Assembly (NCBI RefSeq): GCF_018323885.1
Contig: NZ_AP024585.1
Coordinates: forward strand, 4,653,873-4,717,872
Length of the DNA stretch: 64,000 nt
Source of the DNA: Citrobacter amalonaticus
GTDB lineage: Bacteria > Pseudomonadota > Gammaproteobacteria > Enterobacterales > Enterobacteriaceae
Direction of reading: 5' to 3'
This document shows positions 25,196-44,130 of the stretch, in pieces (position 1 is the stretch's first letter; every line of letters starts with the position of its first letter). The position numbers and the translations under genes were made by a program. A model generated the notes under the pieces. The model saw only the letters and a program-made list of their open reading frames with translations. It ran no database searches and was not told the DNA's origin.

Positions 25196-27085
25196 ATGTT
25201 TTATCCGGATCCTTTTGACGTCATCATCATTGGCGGGGGTCATGCAGGCACTGAGGCCGCGATGGCCGCAGCGCGTATGGGTCAACAAACCCTGCTTTTG
25301 ACACACAATATCGACACGCTGGGGCAGATGAGCTGCAACCCGGCGATTGGCGGTATTGGGAAGGGACACCTGGTAAAAGAAGTGGATGCGCTCGGCGGGC
25401 TGATGGCACAAGCAATCGACCAGGCAGGTATCCAGTTTAGGATACTAAACGCGAGCAAAGGACCGGCGGTTCGCGCTACCCGTGCTCAGGCGGATCGTGT
25501 GCTGTACCGTCAGGCGGTGCGTACCGCGCTGGAGAACCAACCCAACCTGATGATCTTCCAGCAGGCGGTTGAAGATCTGATTGTTGAAAACGATCGTGTC
25601 GTTGGCGCTGTGACCCAGATGGGGCTAAAATTCCGCGCCAAAGCGGTAGTGTTAACCGTTGGAACTTTCCTTGACGGCAAAATTCATATTGGTCTGGATA
25701 ATTACAGCGGTGGCCGTGCTGGCGATCCGCCATCCATTCCGCTCTCTCGCCGTCTGCGCGAACTGCCGCTGCGCGTAAGCCGTCTTAAAACCGGCACCCC
25801 GCCGCGTATCGATGCACGCACGATTAATTTCAGCGTGCTGGCGCAGCAGCATGGCGACAACCCAATGCCGGTCTTCTCGTTCATGGGCAATGCTGCCCAG
25901 CACCCACAACAGGTGCCGTGCTATATCACGCATACCAACGAGAAAACCCATGACGTGATCCGTAATAACCTCGATCGTAGCCCGATGTATGCAGGCGTGA
26001 TCGAAGGAATCGGGCCACGTTACTGCCCGTCGATCGAAGATAAAGTGATGCGCTTTGCCGATCGTAACCAGCACCAGATCTTCCTGGAGCCGGAAGGGCT
26101 TACCTCAAATGAAATTTACCCGAACGGGATCTCCACCAGCCTGCCTTTCGACGTGCAGATGCTGATTGTCCGCTCAATGGAAGGGATGGAGAACGCGAAA
26201 ATCGTCCGTCCGGGTTATGCCATTGAGTATGACTTTTTCGACCCGCGCGACCTGAAACCGACGCTGGAAAGCAAATTTATCCAGGGCCTGTTCTTCGCCG
26301 GACAAATTAACGGTACCACCGGCTACGAAGAGGCTGCTGCCCAGGGCCTGCTTGCAGGGCTCAATGCCGCGCGTCTGTCCGCAGACAAAGAGGGGTGGGC
26401 ACCGGCACGTTCTCAGGCCTATCTCGGCGTACTGGTCGACGACCTGTGCACGCTGGGCACCAAAGAACCGTACCGCATGTTCACCTCGCGTGCCGAATAC
26501 CGTCTGATGCTGCGCGAAGACAACGCCGATCTGCGTCTGACCGAAATGGGGCGTGAACTGGGGCTGGTGGATGACGTGCGTTGGGCTCGCTTCAACGAGA
26601 AGCTGGAGAACATCGAACGCGAACGCCAGCGCCTGAAATCTACCTGGGTGACGCCTGCGGCGGAATCGGCCAACGAAGTGAATGCTCACCTTACTGCGCC
26701 GCTGTCTCGTGAAGCCAGTGGTGAAGATCTGCTGCGTCGTCCGGAAATGACCTATGCACAGCTCACGACCCTGACGCCGTTTGCCCCCGCACTGGAAGAC
26801 GCGCAGGCTGCTGAGCAGGTTGAAATCCAGGTGAAGTACGAAGGTTATATCGCTCGTCAGCAGGATGAGATTGAAAAACAGCTGCGCAATGAAAACACGC
26901 TGCTGCCTGCCACGCTGGATTACCGCCAGGTATCTGGCCTGTCGAACGAAGTGATTGCCAAGCTAAACGATCACAAGCCGGTTTCGATCGGCCAGGCATC
27001 GCGCATCTCTGGCGTCACGCCTGCCGCTATCTCCATTCTGCTGGTGTGGCTGAAAAAACAGGGTATGCTGCGCCGCAGCGCTTAA
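25196..27085 (+). CDS. mnmG: tRNA U34 carboxymethylaminomethyl synthase subunit MnmG
   Basis: A 629-residue FAD enzyme (GidA), the E. coli length. Dinucleotide-binding motif [20 protein letters not shown] is at residues 10-29 and the second family signature [11 protein letters not shown] near 160. With MnmE (encoded at 59.5-60.8 kb in this window) it makes the cmnm5 modification at the wobble uridine. Its transcription, starting beside oriC, affects origin firing in E. coli. Confidence 0.97.
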   Translation: MFYPDPFDVIIIGGGHAGTEAAMAAARMGQQTLLLTHNIDTLGQMSCNPAIGGIGKGHLVKEVDALGGLMAQAIDQAGIQFRILNASKGPAVRATRAQADRVLYRQAVRTALENQPNLMIFQQAVEDLIVENDRVVGAVTQMGLKFRAKAVVLTVGTFLDGKIHIGLDNYSGGRAGDPPSIPLSRRLRELPLRVSRLKTGTPPRIDARTINFSVLAQQHGDNPMPVFSFMGNAAQHPQQVPCYITHTNEKTHDVIRNNLDRSPMYAGVIEGIGPRYCPSIEDKVMRFADRNQHQIFLEPEGLTSNEIYPNGISTSLPFDVQMLIVRSMEGMENAKIVRPGYAIEYDFFDPRDLKPTLESKFIQGLFFAGQINGTTGYEEAAAQGLLAGLNAARLSADKEGWAPARSQAYLGVLVDDLCTLGTKEPYRMFTSRAEYRLMLREDNADLRLTEMGRELGLVDDVRWARFNEKLENIERERQRLKSTWVTPAAESANEVNAHLTAPLSREASGEDLLRRPEMTYAQLTTLTPFAPALEDAQAAEQVEIQVKYEGYIARQQDEIEKQLRNENTLLPATLDYRQVSGLSNEVIAKLNDHKPVSIGQASRISGVTPAAISILLVWLKKQGMLRRSA

Positions 27086-27096
27086 TGTGTTGAACG

Positions 27097-27126
27097 TTGC
27101 CCGGTGGCGCATTGCTTACCGGGCAA
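27097..27126. repeat. REP-like palindrome
   Basis: TTGCCCGGTGGCGC followed by TTACCGGGCAA forms a stem between mnmG and rsmG, typical of a single REP unit. Confidence 0.65.
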
Positions 27127-27149
27127 ATTAGTTAAAACAGGTAATCACC

Positions 27150-27773
27150 GTGCTCAACAAACTCTCACGCCTGCTGGCAGACGCCGGCATTTCGCTTACC
27201 GATCACCAGAAAAATCAGCTGATTGCGTATGTTGAAATGCTGCACAAATGGAACAAAGCGTACAACCTGACCTCTGTGCGGGATCCCAACGAGATGCTGG
27301 TTCGTCACATTCTCGACAGTATTATCGTGGCACCGCATTTGCAGGGTGAGCGTTTTATTGATGTCGGTACCGGACCGGGGTTGCCGGGCATTCCGTTGTC
27401 CATTGTGCGTCCGCAAGCGCATTTCACCCTGCTCGACAGTCTGGGTAAACGCGTGCGTTTCCTGCGTCAGGTCCAGCATGAGCTGAAGCTGGCTAACATC
27501 ACGCCAGTGCAAAGTCGTGTGGAAGAATTTCCCGCAGAGCCACCGTTTGATGGCGTGATCAGCCGGGCGTTCGCTTCACTCAATGACATGGTGAGCTGGT
27601 GTCACCACCTTCCGGGCGAGAAGGGCTGTTTTTATGCGCTGAAAGGCCAGCTACCGGAAGACGAAATAGCGTCGCTTCCTCCTGCGTTTTGTGTTGAATC
27701 GGTAGTTAAACTGCAGGTTCCGCATCTGGAAGGTGAGCGCCATCTGGTGGTGATTAAGCCAAACAAAATTTAA
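27150..27773 (+). CDS. rsmG: 16S rRNA m7G527 methyltransferase RsmG
   Basis: A 207-residue Rossmann methyltransferase (GidB) with the SAM-binding motif [15 protein letters not shown] near residue 70. It methylates G527 of 16S rRNA; loss gives low-level streptomycin resistance. It starts with GTG, as in E. coli. In the mnmG-rsmG transcript leading away from oriC. Confidence 0.96.
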   Translation: MLNKLSRLLADAGISLTDHQKNQLIAYVEMLHKWNKAYNLTSVRDPNEMLVRHILDSIIVAPHLQGERFIDVGTGPGLPGIPLSIVRPQAHFTLLDSLGKRVRFLRQVQHELKLANITPVQSRVEEFPAEPPFDGVISRAFASLNDMVSWCHHLPGEKGCFYALKGQLPEDEIASLPPAFCVESVVKLQVPHLEGERHLVVIKPNKI

Positions 27774-28389
27774 TATTTATCAAAAAAAATAGAGAAAAAT
27801 CGGTCTTTTTATTGTTAAAACACTGAGACATTTTTGCCGATATAAGTCGTTACACTTAACGCCACATTTACTGTCTATTATCAACAGGGCAACGTGGCTT
27901 TTTTGGCTAAAGACAAAATTAGTCAACACTGAAAATATCAGGCTGCTAAAAATCCAGGCGTAGAATCACTCTCGAGTGTTGAATTTTTATTAAAAATGTC
28001 AATGGTTGGTTTTTGAGATGTAATCGGTCGTTTTTAAAAGAGTGAGTGATTTTAGGCTTAAATATCAGAAAGTTGAAAAGGCATCATTTGCCAAGTAAAT
28101 AAATACCGTCGGGGCGAATATGCTCAATATGTGATCTGAAGCACGCTTTAACACCAGTGTTTACGCGCTATTTGCAGTTTTGCATGATCGTTCACAGTTT
28201 GGCTAAAAGTCATAAATGTGGGCCAGGGAAAAATATTTAAACATTTATTCACCTTTTAGCTACTTATTGTTTGAAATCACGAGGGCGCACCGTATAATTT
28301 GACCGCTTTTTGATGCTTGACTCTAAGCCTCAAAGAACGTTTTATACGACACGCGGCATACCTCGAAGGGAGCAGGAGTTAAAAACGTG
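27774..28389 (+). promoter_or_regulatory. atp operon upstream region and promoter
   Basis: About 615 bp with no gene. The first 480 bp are A+T-rich with no ORF I would support. The atp promoter is visible near the end: TTGAAA (28271-28276), 16-bp spacer and TATAAT (28293-28298), the same sequence arrangement as the E. coli atpI promoter. An ACCTCGAAGGGAGCAGGAG segment before atpI supplies the ribosome-binding site. Confidence 0.82.
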
Positions 28390-29594
<1,205 letters not shown>

Positions 29595-29622
29595 TTTACC
29601 AACACTACTACGTTTTAACTGA

Positions 29623-29891
<269 letters not shown>

Positions 29892-29939
29892 TGAATTAAG
29901 AGCAATATCAGAACGTTAACTAGATAGAGGCATTGTGCT

Positions 29940-30410
29940 GTGAATCTTAACGCAACAATCCTCGGCCAGGCCATCGCGTTTGTCCTGTTTGTTCTGTTCT
30001 GCATGAAGTATGTATGGCCGCCGTTAATGGCTGCCATCGAGAAGCGTCAAAAAGAAATTGCTGACGGTCTTGCTTCTGCTGAACGCGCACACAAGGATCT
30101 TGACCTTGCAAAGGCCAGCGCGACCGACCAGCTGAAAAAAGCGAAGGCGGAAGCTCAGGTAATCATCGAGCAGGCGAACAAACGTCGCGCTCAGATCCTG
30201 GACGAAGCCAAAACGGAAGCAGAACAGGAACGTACTAAAATCGTGGCCCAGGCGCAGGCGGAAATTGATGCCGAGCGTAAACGTGCCCGTGAAGAGCTGC
30301 GTAAGCAAGTTGCTATCCTGGCTGTTGCTGGCGCCGAGAAGATCATCGAACGTTCCGTGGATGAAGCTGCTAACAGCGACATCGTGGATAAACTTGTCGC
30401 TGAACTGTAA
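29940..30410 (+). CDS. atpF: ATP synthase Fo subunit b
   Basis: A 156-residue peripheral stalk protein: one N-terminal membrane helix ([19 protein letters not shown]) then a long alanine/glutamate/lysine-rich coiled coil. GTG start as in E. coli. Confidence 0.96.
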   Translation: MNLNATILGQAIAFVLFVLFCMKYVWPPLMAAIEKRQKEIADGLASAERAHKDLDLAKASATDQLKKAKAEAQVIIEQANKRRAQILDEAKTEAEQERTKIVAQAQAEIDAERKRAREELRKQVAILAVAGAEKIIERSVDEAANSDIVDKLVAEL

Positions 30411-30424
30411 GGAGGGAGGGGCTG

Positions 30425-30958
30425 ATGTCTGAATTTGTTACGGTAGCTCGCCCCTACGCCAAAGCAGCTTTTGACTTTGCCGTCGAACACCAAAGTGTAG
30501 AGCGCTGGCAGGACATGCTGGCGTTTGCCGCCGAGGTGACTAAGAACGAACAAATGGCAGAGCTTCTCTCTGGCGCACTGGCGCCGGAAACGCTCGCCGG
30601 GTCGTTTATCGCAGTTTGCGGTGAGCAACTGGACGAAAACGGTCAGAACCTGATTAAGGTGATGGCTGAGAATAACCGTCTGAACGCGCTCCCGGATGTT
30701 CTTGAGCAGTTTATTCACCTGCGTGCCGCGAGTGAGTCTATCTCTGAGGTAGAAGTCACTTCCGCGAACGAACTGAGTGAAGAACAGCTTGCGAAGATTA
30801 GCGCTGCGATGGAAAAACGTCTGTCACGCAAAGTAAAGCTGAATTGCAAAATCGATAAGTCTGTAATGGCGGGCGTAATCATCCGTGCGGGTGATATGGT
30901 CATTGATGGCAGCGTACGCGGCCGTCTTGAACGTCTTGCAGACGTCTTGCAGTCTTAA
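30425..30958 (+). CDS. atpH: ATP synthase F1 subunit delta
   Basis: A 177-residue subunit joining F1 to the b-subunit stalk; the N-terminal six-helix domain begins [23 protein letters not shown] ribosome-binding site lies 10 bp after atpF. Confidence 0.97.
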   Translation: MSEFVTVARPYAKAAFDFAVEHQSVERWQDMLAFAAEVTKNEQMAELLSGALAPETLAGSFIAVCGEQLDENGQNLIKVMAENNRLNALPDVLEQFIHLRAASESISEVEVTSANELSEEQLAKISAAMEKRLSRKVKLNCKIDKSVMAGVIIRAGDMVIDGSVRGRLERLADVLQS

Positions 30959-30970
30959 GGGGACTGGAGC

Positions 30971-32512
30971 ATGCAACTGAATTCCACCGAAATCAGCGAA
31001 CTGATCAAGCAGCGCATTGCTCAGTTCAATGTTGTGAGTGAAGCTCACAACGAAGGTACTATTGTTTCTGTAAGTGACGGTGTTATCCGCATTCACGGCC
31101 TGGCCGATTGTATGCAGGGTGAGATGATTTCCCTGCCGGGTAACCGTTACGCTATCGCACTGAACCTGGAGCGCGACTCCGTGGGTGCAGTGGTGATGGG
31201 TCCATACGCTGACCTCGCCGAAGGTATGAAGGTTAAGTGTACGGGTCGTATTCTGGAAGTTCCGGTTGGCCGTGGCCTGCTGGGCCGTGTGGTTAACACA
31301 CTGGGTTCTCCGATTGACGGTAAAGGTCCAGTTGATAACGATGGCTTCTCGCCAATCGAAGTTATCGCACCAGGCGTAATTGAACGTCAGTCCGTCGATC
31401 AGCCGGTGCAGACTGGTTATAAATCCGTTGATGCCATGATCCCAATCGGTCGTGGTCAGCGTGAATTGATCATCGGTGACCGTCAGACCGGTAAAACCGC
31501 GATGGCAATCGATGCCATCATCAACCAGCGTGATTCCGGCATTAAATGTGTGTACGTGGCTATCGGCCAGAAAGCGTCCACCATTTCTAACGTGGTTCGT
31601 AAACTGGAAGAACACGGCGCCCTGTCTAACACCATCGTTGTGGTAGCGACCGCGTCTGAATCTGCCGCACTGCAATACCTGGCGCCGTATGCCGGTTGCG
31701 CAATGGGCGAATACTTCCGTGATCGCGGTGAAGATGCGCTGATCGTTTATGATGACCTGTCTAAACAGGCTGTTGCTTACCGTCAGGTTTCCCTGCTGCT
31801 CCGTCGTCCGCCAGGACGTGAAGCATTCCCGGGCGACGTGTTCTACCTCCACTCCCGTCTGCTGGAGCGCGCATCCCGCGTTAACGCGGAATACGTTGAG
31901 AACTTCACCAAGGGTGAAGTGAAAGGTAAAACCGGCTCCCTGACCGCTCTGCCGATTATCGAAACCCAGGCGGGTGACGTTTCTGCGTTCGTTCCGACCA
32001 ACGTAATTTCTATTACCGATGGTCAGATCTTCCTGGAAACTAACCTGTTCAACTCCGGTATTCGTCCGGCGGTTAACCCGGGTATCTCTGTATCTCGTGT
32101 AGGTGGTGCTGCTCAGACCAAGATTATCAAGAAACTGTCCGGTGGTATCCGTACCGCGCTGGCACAGTACCGTGAACTGGCAGCGTTCTCTCAGTTCGCA
32201 TCCGATCTGGACGAAGCAACCCGTAAACAGCTGAGCCACGGTCAGAAAGTGACCGAGCTGCTGAAGCAGAAACAGTATGCCCCTATGTCTGTAGCACAAC
32301 AGGGTGTGGTTCTGTTCGCGGCTGAACGCGGTTACCTCGAAGATGTGGAACTGGCGAAAATCGGTAGCTTCGAAGCCGCTCTGCTGGCTTATGTCGACCG
32401 TGACCATGCTCCGCTGATGCAAGAAATCAACCAGACTGGTAACTATAACGACGAAATCGAAGGCAAGCTGAAAGCTATCCTCGATTCCTTCAAAGCAACC
32501 CAGTCCTGGTAA
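30971..32512 (+). CDS. atpA: ATP synthase F1 subunit alpha
   Basis: A 513-residue subunit with non-catalytic nucleotide sites: Walker [10 protein letters not shown] near residue 170, and the arginine-finger-bearing [11 protein letters not shown] segment near 375. A long antisense ORF (30824-32422, minus) is a shadow of its high-GC third positions. Confidence 0.98.
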   Translation: MQLNSTEISELIKQRIAQFNVVSEAHNEGTIVSVSDGVIRIHGLADCMQGEMISLPGNRYAIALNLERDSVGAVVMGPYADLAEGMKVKCTGRILEVPVGRGLLGRVVNTLGSPIDGKGPVDNDGFSPIEVIAPGVIERQSVDQPVQTGYKSVDAMIPIGRGQRELIIGDRQTGKTAMAIDAIINQRDSGIKCVYVAIGQKASTISNVVRKLEEHGALSNTIVVVATASESAALQYLAPYAGCAMGEYFRDRGEDALIVYDDLSKQAVAYRQVSLLLRRPPGREAFPGDVFYLHSRLLERASRVNAEYVENFTKGEVKGKTGSLTALPIIETQAGDVSAFVPTNVISITDGQIFLETNLFNSGIRPAVNPGISVSRVGGAAQTKIIKKLSGGIRTALAQYRELAAFSQFASDLDEATRKQLSHGQKVTELLKQKQYAPMSVAQQGVVLFAAERGYLEDVELAKIGSFEAALLAYVDRDHAPLMQEINQTGNYNDEIEGKLKAILDSFKATQSW

Positions 32513-32562
32513 CGTCTGGCGGCTTGTCTTAGGACAGGCCGCAAGGCATTGAGGAGAAGCTC

Positions 32563-34835
<2,273 letters not shown>

Positions 34836-34855
34836 CGCCTTAATCGGAGGGTGAT

Positions 34856-35275
34856 ATGGCAATGACTTACCACCTGGACGTCGTCAGCGCAGAGCAACAA
34901 ATGTTCTCTGGTCTGGTCGAGAAAATCCAGGTAACGGGTAGTGAAGGTGAACTGGGTATTTTCCCAGGGCACGCCCCACTGCTCACCGCCATTAAGCCTG
35001 GTATGATCCGCATCGTTAAACAGTTCGGTCATGAAGAGTTTATCTATCTGTCTGGCGGCATTCTTGAAGTGCAACCTGGCAGCGTGACCGTACTGGCTGA
35101 TACCGCGATTCGCGGGCAGGATCTCGATGAAGCGAGAGCCCTGGAAGCGAAACGTAAGGCTGAAGAGCACATTAAGAGCTCTCATGGTGACGTGGATTAC
35201 GCTCAGGCATCTGCGGAACTGGCCAAAGCGATCGCGAAACTGCGCGTTATCGAGTTGACCAAAAAAGCGATGTAA
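34856..35275 (+). CDS. atpC: ATP synthase F1 subunit epsilon
   Basis: A 139-residue subunit: N-terminal beta-sandwich and C-terminal helical hairpin that inhibits ATP hydrolysis when extended. Last gene of the operon. Confidence 0.97.
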   Translation: MAMTYHLDVVSAEQQMFSGLVEKIQVTGSEGELGIFPGHAPLLTAIKPGMIRIVKQFGHEEFIYLSGGILEVQPGSVTVLADTAIRGQDLDEARALEAKRKAEEHIKSSHGDVDYAQASAELAKAIAKLRVIELTKKAM

Positions 35276-35293
35276 CACCGGGTTGAAAAAATG

Positions 35294-35326
35294 AAAACCA
35301 GTCTGATTTCAGGCTGGTTTTTTTTT
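35294..35326 (+). terminator. atp operon terminator
   Basis: AAAACCAG ... CTGGTTTTTTTTT, a stem with long T run 16 bp after atpC. Confidence 0.9.
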
Positions 35327-35588
35327 GCCTGTCATTAATGTGCTGTTTGCCTCATCTTACTTTATGGATCAAAAAAAGAGTAAAAACATTAGCCTGGCGC
35401 GTTAATCGCGATATCAGGTGACATTTCAGAAGACAAAAGTCGCAGTAATGGACGAAAATGTCTCTATCTTCGTTGGGGAAAATTCGCGATTGTGCGTTTT
35501 ATCCTCTGCCCATTTCACGACGAAAAAAATGTAGTATTTTCAACGTGAAACGGTATAAATTCGTTCTCAAATTACAGTCAGGGCGCGT
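35327..35588 (+). promoter_or_regulatory. glmUS upstream region with candidate NagC site
   Basis: Gene-free region before glmU. The inverted repeat TTTCA-ACG-TGAAA (35538-35550) next to a TATAAA-like -10 (about 35554) is a plausible NagC operator, because NagC activates glmUS in E. coli. The site assignment rests on position and symmetry only. Confidence 0.35.
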
Positions 35589-36959
35589 ATGTTGAATAAA
35601 GCGATGAGCGTAGTGATCCTTGCCGCAGGCAAAGGTACACGCATGTATTCCGATCTTCCAAAAGTGCTGCACACCCTTGCCGGGAAATCGATGGTTCAGC
35701 ATGTCATTGATGTAGCAAATGAATTGGGCTCTTCTCAGGTTCATCTGGTCTACGGACACGGCGGCGATCTGCTTAAAGAAAGCCTGAAAGAAGACAACCT
35801 TAACTGGGTGTTACAGGCGGAGCAGCTGGGCACCGGCCATGCGATGCAGCAGGCAGCGCCGTTCTTTGGCGATGATGAAGACATTTTAATGCTCTACGGT
35901 GATGTCCCGCTGATCTCCGTTGAAACCCTGACTCGCCTGCGTGAAGCTAAACCCCAGGGCGGCATCGGTTTGTTGACCGTCGTGCTGGACGACCCGAGCG
36001 GCTATGGTCGCATCACCCGTGAAAACGGCAAAGTGACCGGCATCGTTGAGCATAAAGATGCCAGCAAGGAACAGCGCAGGATTCAGGAGATCAACACCGG
36101 GATCCTGATTGCCAATGGCGCGGACATGAAACGCTGGCTGTCTAAACTGACCAATAACAACGCGCAGGGTGAATACTACATCACCGACATCATTGCGATG
36201 GCCTACCAGGAAGGGCGTGAGATTGCGGCGGTACATCCGGCGCGTATTAGCGAAACTGAAGGGGTAAATAACCGTCTTCAGCTCTCCCGCCTGGAGCGTG
36301 TTTACCAGTCCGAGCAGGCAGAAAAACTGCTGCTGGCGGGCGTGATGCTGCGCGATCCGGCGCGTTTTGACCTGCGCGGTACGCTCGTTCACGGGCGAGA
36401 TGTTGAAATTGATACTAACGTTATCATCGAAGGCCACGTCACGTTGGGCCATCGCGTGAAGATTGGCGCGGGCTGCGTCATTAAAAACAGCGTTATTGGT
36501 GATGACTGTGAAATCAGCCCGTACAGCGTAGTGCAAGATGCCCATCTGGACGCGGCCTGCACCATTGGACCCTTTGCTCGTCTGCGCCCTGGTGCGCAAC
36601 TGATGGAAGGTGCTCACGTCGGTAACTTCGTCGAGATGAAGAAAGCGCGTCTCGGCAAAGGCTCAAAAGCCGGTCACCTGACCTATCTGGGCGATGCGGA
36701 AATTGGCGACAACGTGAACATTGGCGCAGGCACCATTACCTGCAACTACGACGGCGCGAACAAGTTTAAAACCATTATTGGCGACGATGTGTTTGTCGGA
36801 TCCGATACTCAGCTGGTGGCGCCGGTGACCGTAGGCCATGGGGCAACCATCGCTGCCGGGACCACCGTCACCCGTAACGTGGCTGATAATGAGTTGGTCA
36901 TCAGCCGTGTTCCGCAGGTGAATAAGCAGGGCTGGAAACGCCCGGTGAAGAAAAAGTAG
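35589..36959 (+). CDS. glmU: bifunctional GlmU: glucosamine-1-P acetyltransferase / GlcNAc-1-P uridylyltransferase
   Basis: A 456-residue enzyme for the last two steps to UDP-GlcNAc. The N-terminal nucleotidyltransferase has the [15 protein letters not shown] signature at 13-27; the C-terminal half is a left-handed beta helix of hexapeptide repeats (from about residue 250), with the trailing basic tail GWKRPVKKK. Cytoplasmic trimer in peptidoglycan and LPS precursor synthesis. Confidence 0.97.
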   Translation: MLNKAMSVVILAAGKGTRMYSDLPKVLHTLAGKSMVQHVIDVANELGSSQVHLVYGHGGDLLKESLKEDNLNWVLQAEQLGTGHAMQQAAPFFGDDEDILMLYGDVPLISVETLTRLREAKPQGGIGLLTVVLDDPSGYGRITRENGKVTGIVEHKDASKEQRRIQEINTGILIANGADMKRWLSKLTNNNAQGEYYITDIIAMAYQEGREIAAVHPARISETEGVNNRLQLSRLERVYQSEQAEKLLLAGVMLRDPARFDLRGTLVHGRDVEIDTNVIIEGHVTLGHRVKIGAGCVIKNSVIGDDCEISPYSVVQDAHLDAACTIGPFARLRPGAQLMEGAHVGNFVEMKKARLGKGSKAGHLTYLGDAEIGDNVNIGAGTITCNYDGANKFKTIIGDDVFVGSDTQLVAPVTVGHGATIAAGTTVTRNVADNELVISRVPQVNKQGWKRPVKKK

Positions 36960-36967
36960 ATATTTTT

Positions 36968-37049
36968 GCCGGATGGCGCTTTCGCTTATCCGGCCTACGT
37001 TCAGTGATGTTTTGTTGGCCGGATAAGGCGTTGCCTGCATCAGGCCAAC
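36968..37049. repeat. BIME: two inverted REP units between glmU and glmS
   Basis: GCCGGATGGCGCTTTCGC/TTATCCGGC (36968-36995) and GGCCGGATAAGGCGTTGCC/GCATCAGGCC (37017-37046) in opposite orientation, the classic REP pair. It may stabilise the upstream glmU mRNA after the known processing between glmU and glmS. Confidence 0.85.
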
Positions 37050-37196
37050 CCGGATGAGGAAATAAAAATATATTTCCCCCCAGCAGTACCTATAAAAATA
37101 ACCCCACTCTCTACAAGGCTCGGGGCGCCCGAAAATACGGGCATACAGGTCGAAAGACAACGACAGGCATAATGCCTTGATTCGGAATAAAAAACT

Positions 37197-39026
37197 ATGT
37201 GTGGAATTGTTGGCGCTATCGCGCAACGTGATGTAGCTGAAATCCTTCTCGAAGGTTTACGTCGTCTGGAATACCGTGGTTACGACTCTGCGGGTCTGGC
37301 CGTGGTAGATGCACAAGGTCATATGACCCGTCTGCGTCGTCTGGGTAAAGTACAGATGCTGTCTCAGGCTGCGGAAGAACATCCGCTGCATGGCGGTACT
37401 GGTATTGCTCACACCCGTTGGGCTACGCATGGCGAACCTTCAGAAGCAAACGCGCATCCGCATGTTTCTGAACACATTGTGGTGGTGCATAACGGCATCA
37501 TCGAAAACCATGAACCACTGCGTGAAGAACTTAAAGCGCGTGGCTATACCTTCGTTTCAGAAACCGACACCGAAGTAATTGCTCACTTAGTGCACTGGGA
37601 GCTGAAACAGGGCGGTACGCTGCGTGATGCTGTGCTGCGTACCATCCCGCAACTGCGCGGCGCGTACGGTACGGTAATCATGGATACCCGTCATCCAGAT
37701 ACGTTGCTGGCTGCACGTTCAGGTAGCCCGCTGGTTATCGGTCTGGGAATGGGCGAAAACTTTATCGCTTCCGATCAGTTGGCGCTGCTGCCGGTGACCC
37801 GTCGCTTTATCTTCCTGGAAGAAGGCGATATTGCGGAAGTGACTCGCCGTTCCGTCGCGATTTTTGATAAAACTGGCGCGGACGTGAAGCGTCAGGATAT
37901 CGAATCTAATCTGCAATATGACGCGGGAGATAAAGGTATCTATCGCCACTACATGCAGAAAGAGATTTACGAACAGCCGAATGCGATTAAAAACACTCTG
38001 ACCGGGCGCATCAGCCACGGCGAAGTGGATTTAAGCGAACTCGGGCCAAAAGCTAACGAGCTGTTGTCTCAGGTTGAGCATATCCAGATCATCGCGTGTG
38101 GCACGTCTTACAACTCCGGGATGGTTTCTCGCTACTGGTTTGAATCTTTGGCCGGTATTCCGTGCGACGTCGAAATCGCTTCTGAATTCCGCTACCGCAA
38201 ATCAGCAGTACGCCGTAATAGCCTGATGATCACGCTGTCTCAGTCGGGTGAAACGGCGGATACGCTGGCAGGCCTGCGTTTGTCGAAAGAACTGGGCTAT
38301 CTGGGTTCACTCGCCATCTGTAACGTTCCGGGGTCTTCTCTGGTACGTGAATCGGATCTGGCGATGATGACCAATGCCGGCACGGAAATCGGCGTGGCGT
38401 CGACGAAAGCCTTTACCACTCAGTTAACCGTTCTGCTGATGCTGGTGGCGAAACTGGCGCGTCTGAAAGGTCTGGATGCGTCCATTGAGCATGACATTGT
38501 TCATGGCCTGCAGGCGCTGCCGAGCCGTATCGAGCAAATGCTCTCTCAGGACAAACGCATTGAAGCGTTGGCTGAAGATTTCTCTGACAAACACCATGCC
38601 CTGTTCCTGGGCCGTGGCGATCAGTATCCGATCGCTCTCGAAGGCGCGTTGAAGCTGAAAGAGATCTCCTATATACACGCAGAAGCCTATGCGGCAGGTG
38701 AGCTGAAACACGGCCCGCTGGCGCTGATTGATGCCGATATGCCGGTTATCGTTGTTGCACCAAACAACGAACTGCTGGAAAAACTGAAGTCCAACATTGA
38801 AGAAGTGCGCGCCCGTGGCGGTCAGCTGTATGTCTTCGCTGATCAGGACGCCGGTTTTGCCAGCAGCGACAATATGCACATCATTGAGATGCCGCATGTG
38901 GAAGAGGTGATTGCACCGATCTTCTATACCGTGCCGCTGCAACTGCTGGCTTATCACGTGGCGCTGATTAAAGGTACCGACGTGGATCAGCCGCGTAACC
39001 TGGCAAAATCAGTTACCGTCGAGTAA
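37197..39026 (+). CDS. glmS: glutamine:fructose-6-phosphate aminotransferase
   Basis: A 609-residue enzyme producing glucosamine 6-phosphate. The N-terminal nucleophile Cys follows Met ([13 protein letters not shown]), forming the glutaminase domain (1-240), then two SIS isomerase domains with CGTSYNSG and SQSGETADT, and the C-terminal KSVTVE. In E. coli its mRNA leader is controlled by GlmZ; I could not identify the pairing site in the leader here. Confidence 0.97.
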   Translation: MCGIVGAIAQRDVAEILLEGLRRLEYRGYDSAGLAVVDAQGHMTRLRRLGKVQMLSQAAEEHPLHGGTGIAHTRWATHGEPSEANAHPHVSEHIVVVHNGIIENHEPLREELKARGYTFVSETDTEVIAHLVHWELKQGGTLRDAVLRTIPQLRGAYGTVIMDTRHPDTLLAARSGSPLVIGLGMGENFIASDQLALLPVTRRFIFLEEGDIAEVTRRSVAIFDKTGADVKRQDIESNLQYDAGDKGIYRHYMQKEIYEQPNAIKNTLTGRISHGEVDLSELGPKANELLSQVEHIQIIACGTSYNSGMVSRYWFESLAGIPCDVEIASEFRYRKSAVRRNSLMITLSQSGETADTLAGLRLSKELGYLGSLAICNVPGSSLVRESDLAMMTNAGTEIGVASTKAFTTQLTVLLMLVAKLARLKGLDASIEHDIVHGLQALPSRIEQMLSQDKRIEALAEDFSDKHHALFLGRGDQYPIALEGALKLKEISYIHAEAYAAGELKHGPLALIDADMPVIVVAPNNELLEKLKSNIEEVRARGGQLYVFADQDAGFASSDNMHIIEMPHVEEVIAPIFYTVPLQLLAYHVALIKGTDVDQPRNLAKSVTVE

Positions 39027-39055
39027 AACACTCATGCCCTGCGAAAGCGGGGCTT
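38995..39055 (+). other. unoccupied Tn7 attachment site (attTn7)
   Basis: The conserved glmS 3' end (coding for LAKSVTVE) is the TnsD-binding sequence, and insertion falls about 25 bp past the stop codon, here inside the glmS terminator. Nothing Tn7-like is inserted; the chromosome continues directly to pstS. Confidence 0.7.
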
Positions 39056-39061
39056 TTTTTT
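39036..39061 (+). terminator. glmS terminator
   Basis: GCCCTGC GAAA GCGGGGC followed by eight T, 10 bp after the glmS stop. Confidence 0.9.
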
Positions 39062-39188
39062 CATTCCTGTGCTGTTTTTAATCAATTTCCCCGACGTTTT
39101 ACTGTGACAAATCGTCATCTTCAGCTACTTTTTTCAGTGTCACAAAAAGAAAATTTTCCTGAAAATCTATTGTCATATTTTCAGTTAA

Positions 39189-40385
<1,197 letters not shown>

Positions 40386-40511
40386 ATACCCGTCATACTT
40401 CGAGCCGCAGCTGTGTTGGCTGCGTTTGTTCACCCCAGTCACATAGTGAATCTATGTGACTGGGGATTCACAAGCTTGCCGCCTTGCTGCAACTCGAATT
40501 ATTTAGGGTAT
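40386..40511. repeat. ERIC element between pstS and pstC
   Basis: A 126-bp imperfect palindrome bounded by ATACCC and GGGTAT, containing the ERIC landmarks AGCCGCAG...TTGGCTGCGTT, CACCCCAGTCAC and GGGGATTCAC. The length equals the canonical ERIC. The centre is an almost perfect inverted repeat (CCCCAGTCACATAG / CTATGTGACTGGGG). It lies within the operon and may affect mRNA processing between the highly expressed pstS and pstC. Confidence 0.9.
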
Positions 40512-40574
40512 GGCATTACGTTAGCCAGGAAGCGCGATAAAATGCGCGCTTCCTGGCCCAAACTTAAAGAGTGA

Positions 40575-43298
<2,724 letters not shown>

Positions 43299-43322
43299 TA
43301 TGCCCGGGCATCTGGAGAAATG

Positions 43323-44048
43323 ATGGACAATTTAAACCTTAATAAACACATTTCCGGTCAGTTCAACGCCGAACTGGAAAGCATCCGCACTCAGGTAATG
43401 ACGATGGGCGGCATGGTCGAGCAGCAGCTTTCTGATGCCATCACCGCGATGCACAATCAGGACAGCGAGCTGGCGAAACGCGTTGTTGATGGCGATAAGC
43501 ACGTCAATATGATGGAAGTGGCGATTGATGAAGCCTGTGTTCGCATCATCGCCAAGCGCCAGCCGACGGCGAGCGATCTGCGTCTGGTGATGGCGATCAT
43601 CAAAACCATCGCCGAACTGGAACGTATTGGCGACGTGGCGGATAAAATCTGTCGTACCGCGCTGGAGAAGTTCTCCCAGCAACATCAGCCGCTGCTGGTG
43701 AGCCTGGAGTCACTGGGGCGTCACACCATACAGATGCTGCACGACGTGTTGGATGCGTTTGCGCGGATGGATCTGGATGAAGCAGTGCGTATCTACCGTG
43801 AAGACAAGAAAGTGGACCAGGAATACGAAGGGATCGTGCGTCAGCTGATGACCTACATGATGGAAGATTCCCGCACCATTCCCAGCGTGTTAACCGCGTT
43901 GTTCTGCGCGCGCTCTATCGAGCGTATCGGCGACCGCTGCCAGAATATCTGCGAATACATCTTCTACTTCGTGAAGGGCCAGGATTTCCGTCACGTGGGC
44001 GGCGATGAGCTGGATAAGTTGCTGGCGGGTAAAGATCCAAAAGAGTGA
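43323..44048 (+). CDS. phoU: phosphate signalling protein PhoU
   Basis: A 241-residue protein of two PhoU three-helix bundles with metal-binding E-R-I-G-D motifs ([12 protein letters not shown] near 95, [12 protein letters not shown] near 198). It links PstSCAB to PhoR, keeping the Pho regulon off in high phosphate. Last gene of the operon. Confidence 0.97.
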   Translation: MDNLNLNKHISGQFNAELESIRTQVMTMGGMVEQQLSDAITAMHNQDSELAKRVVDGDKHVNMMEVAIDEACVRIIAKRQPTASDLRLVMAIIKTIAELERIGDVADKICRTALEKFSQQHQPLLVSLESLGRHTIQMLHDVLDAFARMDLDEAVRIYREDKKVDQEYEGIVRQLMTYMMEDSRTIPSVLTALFCARSIERIGDRCQNICEYIFYFVKGQDFRHVGGDELDKLLAGKDPKE

Positions 44049-44065
44049 TAAAACGTAGAAAATAA

Positions 44066-44125
44066 GCCGGATAAGCGTTAGCGCCATCCGGCAATTGCCC
44101 GGTGGCGCAAGCTTACCGGGCCTAC
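44066..44125. repeat. BIME between phoU and yieH
   Basis: GCCGGATAAGCG/CGCCATCCGGC and TGCCCGGTGGCGCAAGC/TTACCGGGC, two REP units between convergent genes. Confidence 0.85.
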
Positions 44126-44130
44126 AAAAA

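Noticed and set aside
30824..32422. 532-codon minus-strand ORF antisense to atpA
   Set aside because: Runs wholly inside a highly conserved, codon-biased gene; the peptide is rich in His/Arg/Gln/Thr as expected for the shadow frame, and has no ribosome-binding site or recognisable domain.
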